From NCBI GenBank assembly GCA_003134375.1, contig PLAY01000020.1, forward strand, positions 1 to 56,316: a stretch of 56,316 bases of DNA, in the 5' to 3' direction. The position numbers and the translations under genes were made by a program. The first letter of the stretch is position 1, and each line of letters begins with the position of its first letter. This document shows positions 49,907 to 56,316 of the stretch, one piece after another. Source of the stretch: Limisphaerales bacterium. GTDB lineage: Bacteria; Verrucomicrobiota; Verrucomicrobiia; Limisphaerales; UBA11358. The notes beneath the pieces are model-generated. The model had not been told where the DNA came from and ran no database searches. It worked only from the letters and a program-made list of their open reading frames with translations.

Positions 49907-51277
49907 ATGAGCAAACCAGCCAAATCACAATGGGACTTCGGAGAACTGTTCCCGACAGAAACTGGACGGCGCGTGTTGTCAGTCAGCGAATTGACGGCGC
50001 AGGTCAAGCGGTTGCTGGAAAAATCGGTCGGCTCGGTCTGGGTGACGGGCGAGGTCACCAACCTGCGGGCGCAATCTTCCGGCCACATGTATTTCACGCT
50101 CAAGGATGCCGCGGCCCAATTGAGCTGCGTTTTGTTCAGCCGCGAAAAGGTTTCGCATCGCGAGTTGCTGGCGGACGGGCAGAAGGTTTTACTGCAAGGC
50201 GATGTGACGGTCTATGAGGCGCGCGGGCAATATCAACTCATCGTGCGGGCGGTTGAGTTGCAAGGCGTTGGCGCGCTGCAAGTTGCGTTCGAGAAGCTCA
50301 AGCAAAAACTCGCGGCGGAAGGACTGTTCGCGCCAGAACGGAAACGGCCGCTGCCGAAATATCCGCAACGCATCGGCTTAGTCACGTCGCCCACCGGCGC
50401 GGCGATTCGCGATGTGCTGCACGTCGTGCAACGGCGCAATCCCGGCTTGGAAATCATCCTCGCGCCATGCCGCGTGCAGGGAGAAGACGCGGCGGACGAA
50501 ATCGCGGCGGCGATTCGATTATTGAATGAGTTTAATGTGGCTCAGGTATCCGGCCTGAGAGAGAAAGATTCACAGGCTGGAAGCCTGTGCCACATTGATT
50601 TGATTCTTGTCACCCGTGGCGGCGGGAGTTTGGAAGACCTGTGGGCATTCAATGAGGAAGTTGTGGCGCGGGCGATTTTTGAATCGGCCATTCCCGTTGT
50701 GTCGGCGGTCGGGCACGAGATTGATTTTACCATCAGCGATTTCGTTGCGGACGTGCGTGCGGCGACCCCGAGCGTGGCGGCGGAAATCATCACGGAAGGG
50801 GTTTTCGCCAGCCGGCAGCTCGTGACGGATTTGACGCAGCGCATGGTGCGGGCGCATCCGCGCCGGCGCCTGAACGAACTTTTGCAACAACTCGACGATT
50901 TGCAGGCCGGTTTGCTGCGCTGCATGAGGCAGAGGACGAGGGAACGGCAGGTGGCCTGGCAGAATCTGGGGGCGCGACTGTTGCGCGTTCGTCCGGCGCA
51001 ATTGTTGCGGCAGCGGCGCGAATCGTTGGTGTTGAATCAGCGGCGTTTGCGCGAGTCGGCGCACGTTCATTTGCGAAACGGGAGAAATCGTTTTGAGGCG
51101 ACGGAAGCGCGACTGCGTTTGCTGGGGCCGGAACAGGTGTTGTCGCGAGGCTATTCCATCACGATGGACGCGGCGACGGGACAAGTTTTACGGGCAGCAA
51201 GAGACGTAAAGCTGGGCCAGCATTTGAAGACGCGTTTGAAAGCGGGTGAGGTTTTGAGCAAGGTTGACAAACGATAG
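49907..51277 (+). CDS. xseA: exodeoxyribonuclease VII large subunit, with an internal repeat-derived insert
   Basis: 456 aa from the ATG at 49907 (MSKPAKSQWDFG); the ORF-track start at 49844 adds an unlikely N-terminus. It has the OB-fold domain (VWVTGEVTNLRAQSSGHMYFTLKD), then the catalytic core (RIGLVTSPTGAAIRDVL, VTRGGGSLEDLWAFNEE, AIFESAIPVVSAVGHEIDFTISDFVADVRAATPSVAAE), then the coiled coil. Between the ...AAIRLLNEF helix and IDLILVTRGGGS a palindromic repeat adds about 17 residues (AQVSGLREKDSQAGSLCH). With XseB it degrades single-stranded DNA to oligonucleotides. xseB follows after an intervening malectin gene. Confidence 0.94.
   Translation: MSKPAKSQWDFGELFPTETGRRVLSVSELTAQVKRLLEKSVGSVWVTGEVTNLRAQSSGHMYFTLKDAAAQLSCVLFSREKVSHRELLADGQKVLLQGDVTVYEARGQYQLIVRAVELQGVGALQVAFEKLKQKLAAEGLFAPERKRPLPKYPQRIGLVTSPTGAAIRDVLHVVQRRNPGLEIILAPCRVQGEDAADEIAAAIRLLNEFNVAQVSGLREKDSQAGSLCHIDLILVTRGGGSLEDLWAFNEEVVARAIFESAIPVVSAVGHEIDFTISDFVADVRAATPSVAAEIITEGVFASRQLVTDLTQRMVRAHPRRRLNELLQQLDDLQAGLLRCMRQRTRERQVAWQNLGARLLRVRPAQLLRQRRESLVLNQRRLRESAHVHLRNGRNRFEATEARLRLLGPEQVLSRGYSITMDAATGQVLRAARDVKLGQHLKTRLKAGEVLSKVDKR
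50534..50596. repeat. palindromic element inserted in frame in xseA
   Basis: AATGTGGC...GCCACATT closes a 63-bp element containing CACAGGCTGGAAGCCTGTG, the same hairpin core as in K2, K3 and the intergenic copy after icd. It is read through as AQVSGLREKDSQAGSLCH. Confidence 0.8.
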
Positions 51278-51383
51278 CAGTTGCTGCCACGGAACCGGTT
51301 CAGCGAAACGTAAAAACGGCTTGCAGTTTTTCGGAGAGTTACTAAATTGAGGGCTGCAAACCCCAAGACAAAGCGAGAAATAT

Positions 51384-52064
51384 ATGCAAAATATAAAATG
51401 TTTGGTGCGATGGTCATGTGTCCCGTTTATTTCAGCGGTGGTTGCCTTGTTGCTGGTCGGCTGTCAGTCGGCCAAAGATAAATCTTGCTGCAAAGCAGCG
51501 TGTGCGATGTCCAAGCCCGCTGTGGCTGCCACCGCATCAACTGCGGCTGTGCCCACTCCTGCCGCAACCGCGCCTGCTGTGGCTGTGCCCGCCGCGCCCG
51601 TGGCAGCGGGATTACCGATTCGCATTAAAGCCGGGGCCACCGCCCCTTACACCGATTCCAGCGGCAACGTCTGGCTGCCCGACCAGGGTTTTGTGGATGG
51701 CGACGTCGTTGATCGGGACAACGATGCGCAAATCGCCAATACACAGGACCAGGCTATTTATCGCACCGAGCGATACGGCATGAGTTCTTTTTCGTACAAG
51801 CTTCCCAACGGCAAATACATTGTGAAACTGCATTTTGCCGAAACTTATGACGACATCACCGGGGCGGGGCAGCGCGTCTTTTCCTTTAATGTCGCGGGCC
51901 ATGAGTTCAAGGATTTTGATGTCTGGGCCAAGGCCGGTGGTGCCAAGCGCGCCTACGTCGAAACTGTCAACGTGGACATCACCGACGGCAAGCTTGACAT
52001 TACTTTCACGACCAACATTCAGAGCCCCGAGATCAACGGGATTGAGATCATTCCGGCTTCCTGA
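51384..52064 (+). CDS. malectin-domain lipoprotein, close relative of the K1 sensor domain
   Basis: 226 aa. Lipoprotein signal with LLLVGC, an Ala/Pro linker (~45-78), then one malectin-like domain to the end: PIRIKAGATAPYTDSSGNVW, TERYGMSSFSY, NGKYIVKLHFAETYDDITG, GHEFKDFDVWAKAGGAKRAY, NGIEIIP. The same motifs, in the same order, make up the malectin domain of kinase K1 46 kb away. Malectin-type domains bind carbohydrate. It lies between xseA and xseB in the same direction, an odd place, with 106 and 161 bp gaps. It may share a ligand with K1 (inference). Confidence 0.85.
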   Translation: MQNIKCLVRWSCVPFISAVVALLLVGCQSAKDKSCCKAACAMSKPAVAATASTAAVPTPAATAPAVAVPAAPVAAGLPIRIKAGATAPYTDSSGNVWLPDQGFVDGDVVDRDNDAQIANTQDQAIYRTERYGMSSFSYKLPNGKYIVKLHFAETYDDITGAGQRVFSFNVAGHEFKDFDVWAKAGGAKRAYVETVNVDITDGKLDITFTTNIQSPEINGIEIIPAS

Positions 52065-52225
52065 CCGGCTGACTTTTCCATGCATTCATGGGTGCGGCCC
52101 GCCTCGCCCTGAACGTTTCCCGGATCGCGTGAGTGTTAAATTCAGTCACGCGCCTGACGTGCCGCTGCCTCGCTCCGAACGACTCCAAGCTGGACGAACG
52201 CGATGGTTTTCTTTAGCATTTTCAC

Positions 52226-52495
52226 ATGTCAAAATCAGCCAAGGCCAATGATGCGGCCAGGAACAGTCCACCGTTTGAAGAGGCTTTGAAAAAACTTGAA
52301 GGCATTGTTGGGGCCATGGAGTCCGACGACCTGCCGCTGGAAACGCTTTTGTCCAAATATGAGGAAGGGACGAAGCTGGTAAAAATCTGCCAGGAAAAAC
52401 TCGCCGAGGCGGAATTGAAGATTCAACAGTTGGAGAAAAATGCGGCGGGCGAAATGAAATTGAAGCCGTTGTCACCGGATTTGTCCGAAGGCTGA
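52226..52495 (+). CDS. xseB: exodeoxyribonuclease VII small subunit
   Basis: 89 aa. PPFEEALKKLEGIVGAMESD, LPLETLLSKYEEGTKLVKIC and AELKIQQLE are the standard XseB helices. It binds XseA as a multi-copy small subunit. The dxs gene starts 25 bp downstream, the common xseB-dxs arrangement. Confidence 0.94.
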   Translation: MSKSAKANDAARNSPPFEEALKKLEGIVGAMESDDLPLETLLSKYEEGTKLVKICQEKLAEAELKIQQLEKNAAGEMKLKPLSPDLSEG

Positions 52496-52520
52496 TTTCC
52501 CGACCCCAGACCCAAAATAT

Positions 52521-54515
52521 ATGAGTCGTTATCTCGACATGGTGGACGGGCCGGCGCATGTGAAGAAACTCACGCTGTCGCAGCTTCAGGAACTGGCCGG
52601 GGAGATTCGGGAAGAATTAATCGCCGGCCTTGCCAAAAATGGCGGGCACCTCGGCCCGAATCTCGGCGTGGTCGAATTGACCATCGCGCTCCATCGCGTT
52701 TTCAACACCCCCCGGGACAAATTTGTCTGGGACGTGAGCCATCAGGCTTACGTTCACAAAATTCTCACGGATCGCAAGAGCCGCTTCCGCACCATCCGGC
52801 AGACGGACGGCCTGAACGGCTTCGCATTACGTGATGAAAGCCCGCACGATTGCTATGGCGCGGGCCACGCGGGCACGGCGCTTTCCGCCGCGCTCGGCAT
52901 GGCGGCGGCGCGTGATAAAAACGGCACCGACGAAAACGTCGTCTGCATTTTTGGCGACGCGGCGCTGACGAACGGCATTTCCTTCGAAGCGCTCAACAAC
53001 CTCAGCCACACGACGAAGCGGTTCATCGGCATCCTCAACGATAACGAATGGAGCATCGCCAAAAACGTCGGCGCGATTTCCAACTATCTCAACAAGCTCA
53101 TCACGCATCCGCGTTACAACAAGCTGGCGAAGGACTTTGTAAACTTTGTGCGCCGCCTGCCCAAGGGCGAACTGGCGTTGAAGCTCGCGCACAAGGCTGA
53201 GGAAGGTTTCAAGGGCGCCATCACCGACGTCGGATTGCAGCAGGCCGGCAACCCGGCTGATGCGGATGGGCGCGGTGGCTACGGCAGCCCGATTTTCTTC
53301 GAGGAAATGGGGCTGCGTTACCTTGGCCCGATTGATGGACACGATTTGCCATTGCTCATCAGCACGCTGGAATTTGCCAAGACATGTGATCATCCGATTG
53401 TCATCCACATTCTCACGCAAAAAGGCAAGGGGTTTGATGCCGCGCTGAAATATCCGGAAAAATTTCACGGCCTTGGGCCTTATGACATGATAACGGGCGA
53501 AACGCCCGCCCCCAAACCCGGCACGCCGCCAAATTATCAGGATGTGATGGGACAGACGCTCGTCAAACTCTGCCAAAAAGACAACACGCTCGTCGGCATC
53601 ACCGCCGCGATGCCCAGCGGCACCGGATTGAAGTATTTGGAAAAAGCGATGCCCGACCGTTACTATGACGTCGGCATTGCCGAGGAGCATGCTGTCATTT
53701 TTGCCGCCGGCATGGCGACGATGGGATTACATCCGGTGGTAGCGATTTATTCCAGCTTCCTGCAACGCGCCTTCGATTGCATTCATCACGACGTTTGTTT
53801 GCAGGATTTGCCGGTGATTTTCTGCATGGACCGCGCCGGCCTCTCCGCCAACGACGGCCCGACCCACCACGGCATTTTTGACATCTCCTATCTGCGCTGC
53901 CTGCCGAATGTCATCGCGATGGCACCAAAGGATGAGGACGAACTCGTGGACATGATGTTCACCGCTACGCACCAGCAGCATCCCACCTTCATCCGTTACC
54001 CGCGCGGCGCGGCGGAAGGCGTGCCCATCAAGGACCAGCCCAAGCTGCTCGAAATTGGCAAGGTGGAAGTCATCCAGAACTTTTCCAGCAATGCCGCAAA
54101 ACGGCACAAGGTCGCGCTGTTCGGCCTTGGCCCGATGAACACGCTCGCCCGCCAGGCTGCCGTGCAACTCGCGGCGGAGGGTTTCGATGTGGCGGTCATT
54201 AACCCGCGCTTCACCAAACCGTTGGATGCCGGGTCGCACGAATTTTTTGGCAAGGCGGCTGACGTGATCGTGACGCTGGAAGACCACGTGCTGATGGGCG
54301 GTTACGGCTCGGCGGTGCTCGAACTGTTCAACGAGAAGGCCGTAACGACGCCCGTCGTGCGCATCGGCTGGCCGGACCAGTTCATCGAACACGCCACAAC
54401 CCAGGACGAACTCCGCCGCAAATACGGTCTGACCATCGAGAACACCGTGGCCAAGGTGAAAGCGCAATTTGCCGAAGCCGCGCCAGTAGCAATGAAACTG
54501 ATTGGGGTGGCTTGA
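52521..54515 (+). CDS. dxs: 1-deoxy-D-xylulose-5-phosphate synthase
   Basis: 664 aa, slightly long. Thiamine diphosphate sites: GGHLGPNLGVVELTIALH, GAGHAGTALSAALGMA, IFGDAALTNGISFEALNN and LNDNEWSIAKNVGAIS, then the transketolase-like pyrimidine domain (VGIAEEHAVIFAAGMA; FCMDRAGLSANDGPTHHGIFD). It makes DXP from pyruvate and glyceraldehyde 3-phosphate, first step of the MEP isoprenoid pathway. The segment before FFEEMGLRYLGPIDGHD holds about 20 extra residues (VGLQQAGNPADADGRGGYGS) that I do not recall from standard Dxs. Likely an operon with xseB. Confidence 0.95.
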   Translation: MSRYLDMVDGPAHVKKLTLSQLQELAGEIREELIAGLAKNGGHLGPNLGVVELTIALHRVFNTPRDKFVWDVSHQAYVHKILTDRKSRFRTIRQTDGLNGFALRDESPHDCYGAGHAGTALSAALGMAAARDKNGTDENVVCIFGDAALTNGISFEALNNLSHTTKRFIGILNDNEWSIAKNVGAISNYLNKLITHPRYNKLAKDFVNFVRRLPKGELALKLAHKAEEGFKGAITDVGLQQAGNPADADGRGGYGSPIFFEEMGLRYLGPIDGHDLPLLISTLEFAKTCDHPIVIHILTQKGKGFDAALKYPEKFHGLGPYDMITGETPAPKPGTPPNYQDVMGQTLVKLCQKDNTLVGITAAMPSGTGLKYLEKAMPDRYYDVGIAEEHAVIFAAGMATMGLHPVVAIYSSFLQRAFDCIHHDVCLQDLPVIFCMDRAGLSANDGPTHHGIFDISYLRCLPNVIAMAPKDEDELVDMMFTATHQQHPTFIRYPRGAAEGVPIKDQPKLLEIGKVEVIQNFSSNAAKRHKVALFGLGPMNTLARQAAVQLAAEGFDVAVINPRFTKPLDAGSHEFFGKAADVIVTLEDHVLMGGYGSAVLELFNEKAVTTPVVRIGWPDQFIEHATTQDELRRKYGLTIENTVAKVKAQFAEAAPVAMKLIGVA

Positions 54516-54638
54516 TTGATATTCTCCCTCACGCCAGCAGAAAGTCAGGGTAAGGGCGGACGTTTATCACTCTTTCCTTGATTTCTTTCGTATTCAGCCT
54601 TTTCCTCTCGTCTGCAACTTGGAACTTTGAATTAAATT

Positions 54639-55907
54639 ATGGCCTATAAGGATGTAACGCCGCCCACGGGTGGAAAAATTTTAATCAAGAACGGCAAACT
54701 CACCGTTCCTGAAAATCCCATCCTCCCGTTCATCCGCGGCGACGGCACCGGCCCGGACATTTGGGCCGCGAGCGAGCGCGTGTTCGACGCGGCAGTGCAG
54801 AAAGCCTATGGCGGCAAACGCAAAATCTCATGGTTTGAAGTGTTCGCCGGCGAGGCAGCCAAGAACAAATTTGACAACTGGCTGCCGGACGACACCGTCG
54901 AGGCCTTCAAGGAATATCTTGTCGGCATCAAAGGCCCGCTCACCACGCCGGTCGGCGGTGGCATTCGCTCGCTCAACGTCGCGTTGCGCCAGATGCTCGA
55001 CCTCTACGTCTGCCTGCGTCCCGTGCAATGGTTCACCGGCGTGCCGTCCCCCGTGAAGCATCCGGAGAAGGTCAACATGGTCATCTTTCGCGAAAACACG
55101 GAGGACATTTACGCGGGCATTGATTTTGAAGCTGGCAAGGAACAGGCGCTCAAGACGATTGAATTCCTCAAGGCGAATTTCCCCAAGGACTTCAAAAAAA
55201 TCCGCTTCGGCGCGGAATCACCGGAACTGGTCGGCATCGGCATCAAACCCGTGTCGAAGACCGGTACCCAGCGCCTGGTGCGTTCGGCCATCCAATATGC
55301 CATCGCCGAGAAGAAGAAGTCGGTGACGATTGTCCACAAGGGCAACATTATGAAATACACCGAAGGCGCGTTCCGTGATTGGAGTTATGAGCTGGCGAAG
55401 ACGGAATTCGGTGCGGTGGAGATTGACAAGGGGCCTTGGTGCAAGATTCCCGATGGCAAGCCCGGCGCGGGCCTCGTCATCAAGGACGCCATCGCCGACA
55501 TCACGCTCCAGCAGGTGCTCACACGCCCGACCGATTTCGACGTCATCGCCACCCTGAATCTGAACGGCGATTACCTGAGCGATGCGCTCGCCGCGCAAGT
55601 CGGCGGCATCGGCATCGCTCCCGGTGGCAATATCAATTACGTCACCGGTCATGCGATTTTCGAGGCCACGCACGGCACCGCGCCGAAATATGCGAACAAG
55701 GACGTGGTCAACCCCGGTTCGGTCGTGTTGAGCGGCGAAATGATGTTCCGCTACCTGGGCTGGGTGGAAGCCGCCGACTTGATTTTGAAAGGTTTGAACG
55801 GCGCGATTGGCAGCAAGCGCGTGACTTACGACTTCGCGCGCCAAATGGAGGGCGCAACGGAGATCAAATGTTCGCAGTTTGGCAGCAACATCATCTCGCA
55901 CATGTAA
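54639..55907 (+). CDS. icd: isocitrate dehydrogenase, NADP-type
   Basis: 422 aa, normal for the E. coli-type enzyme. Substrate-site segment [19 protein letters not shown] (Ser and Arg residues for isocitrate), [32 protein letters not shown] and cofactor/metal side [20 protein letters not shown], then [21 protein letters not shown]. It oxidises isocitrate to 2-oxoglutarate in the TCA cycle. It starts 123 bp after dxs; a palindromic repeat element follows its stop codon. Confidence 0.95.
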   Translation: MAYKDVTPPTGGKILIKNGKLTVPENPILPFIRGDGTGPDIWAASERVFDAAVQKAYGGKRKISWFEVFAGEAAKNKFDNWLPDDTVEAFKEYLVGIKGPLTTPVGGGIRSLNVALRQMLDLYVCLRPVQWFTGVPSPVKHPEKVNMVIFRENTEDIYAGIDFEAGKEQALKTIEFLKANFPKDFKKIRFGAESPELVGIGIKPVSKTGTQRLVRSAIQYAIAEKKKSVTIVHKGNIMKYTEGAFRDWSYELAKTEFGAVEIDKGPWCKIPDGKPGAGLVIKDAIADITLQQVLTRPTDFDVIATLNLNGDYLSDALAAQVGGIGIAPGGNINYVTGHAIFEATHGTAPKYANKDVVNPGSVVLSGEMMFRYLGWVEAADLILKGLNGAIGSKRVTYDFARQMEGATEIKCSQFGSNIISHM

Positions 55908-55910
55908 GTA

Positions 55911-55984
55911 AAGCAAGACAGGCATCTTGCCTGTCTCATTCCGAAAAAATATCAAGGGGCAGGCTGGAAGCCTGCCCTATGCTT
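55911..55984. repeat. intergenic palindromic element after icd
   Basis: AAGCAAGACAGGC at one end and GCCTGCCCTATGCTT at the other, each with its own hairpin (GACAGGCATCTTGCCTGTC; GGGCAGGCTGGAAGCCTGCC). Same plan and size as the 76-bp elements inside kinases K2 and K3. Confidence 0.8.
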
Positions 55985-55986
55985 CT

Positions 55987-56316
55987 ATGCACTGGATAGC
56001 GGCCAGCCTTGTATCGGCCTTGTTCCTCGGCGTGTATGAGCTTTGCACCAAGCACGCCGTGCAGAACAACGCCGTCGTACCGGTGTTGTTCTTCAGCACC
56101 TTGACCGGTGCGGCGGTGTGGGTTGGCTTGTTGATGGTGCAGATGCTTCATCCGGGTACGTTGCCGTCATCGTTGGTCACGGATCCGATCACGCCGATGC
56201 AACATCTGCAACTGGCACTGAAGTCGGCCATCGTCGCGGCGTCGTGGGTTTTCACTTATTTTGCGCTCAAACATCTGCCGCTTTCGCTGGGTTCGCCCAT
56301 CCGCGCCACCAGCCCG
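55987..56316 (+). CDS. EamA/DMT-type membrane transporter, 5' part, cut by the window edge
   Basis: Open from the ATG at 55987 to the end of the window, 110 codons without a stop; absent from the ORF track because it has no stop. It begins MHWIAASLVSALFLGVYELC and has three hydrophobic segments in the visible part (AASLVSALFLGVYEL; VPVLFFSTLTGAAVWVGLLM; SAIVAASWVFTYFALKHLPL), with SLGSPIRATSP after the last. The small-helix pattern and the YFALKHLPLSLGSPI segment are those of EamA drug/metabolite transporters. Substrate unknown. The start lies right after the repeat element. Confidence 0.75.
   Translation, partial: MHWIAASLVSALFLGVYELCTKHAVQNNAVVPVLFFSTLTGAAVWVGLLMVQMLHPGTLPSSLVTDPITPMQHLQLALKSAIVAASWVFTYFALKHLPLSLGSPIRATSP

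Overview
The window looks like a chromosomal segment of a Verrucomicrobiota bacterium, most likely of the Pedosphaera/Limisphaera type. The signs are repeated pairs of ECF sigma factor and membrane Ser/Thr kinase, a DUF1080 protein, an Akkermansia-like PilM/Amuc_1100/Amuc_1099/secretin cluster, very large exported proteins rich in TN motifs, and many short palindromic repeats. Taxonomy is inferred from gene content only. No rRNA, tRNA, CRISPR array or transposase was seen.

Region 1 (1-18.8 kb, minus strand): four consecutive modules, each an ECF sigma gene followed by a PknB-type kinase with an N-terminal zinc ribbon. The four kinases have unrelated output/sensor ends: TM2 + malectin + adhesin-like repeats (K1), coiled coil + SbsA/Big_5-like Ig domain (K2), N-terminal TM + Big_5 (K3) and a YfhO-like polytopic membrane protein (K4). 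K2 and K3 are each followed by a secreted protein carrying the same sensor domain as the kinase beside it. All four kinases are preceded by the motif TGTAACC-N19/20-GTA. All four sigma genes are preceded by CTTGCG-N14/16-(C/G)G(T/C)TA, placed 9-10 bp from a GTG start, which implies leaderless mRNAs. A relic of a glycosyltransferase 3' end between modules 3 and 4 points to tandem duplication.

Region 2 (18.8-20.9 kb, minus): a GT9 heptosyltransferase-like gene, a metallophosphoesterase and an acylphosphatase. Region 3 (21.1-27.6 kb, plus): a type IV pilus/secretin operon, PilM-PilN fusion, two inner-membrane proteins like Amuc_1100 and Amuc_1099, and a secretin split into two ORFs. The second ORF has its own signal peptide.

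Region 4 (27.7-41.5 kb): a stand-alone 5'-3' exonuclease, three large exported proteins of unknown function, an S53 (sedolisin) protease with PPC-type and Ig-like tails, and coaE. Two of the exported proteins share a ~140 bp DNA repeat. Region 5 (41.5-45 kb): a single-domain response regulator, a methyltransferase-nuclease gene broken by one extra base, a small exported protein, and a second methyltransferase tail relic.

Region 6 (45-56.3 kb, plus): housekeeping genes glgB, xth, a B12-type radical SAM gene, xseA, a malectin lipoprotein, xseB, dxs, icd and the start of an EamA transporter cut by the window edge. Palindromic repeat elements lie between genes throughout, and several are inserted in frame inside kinases K2, K3, K4 and xseA.
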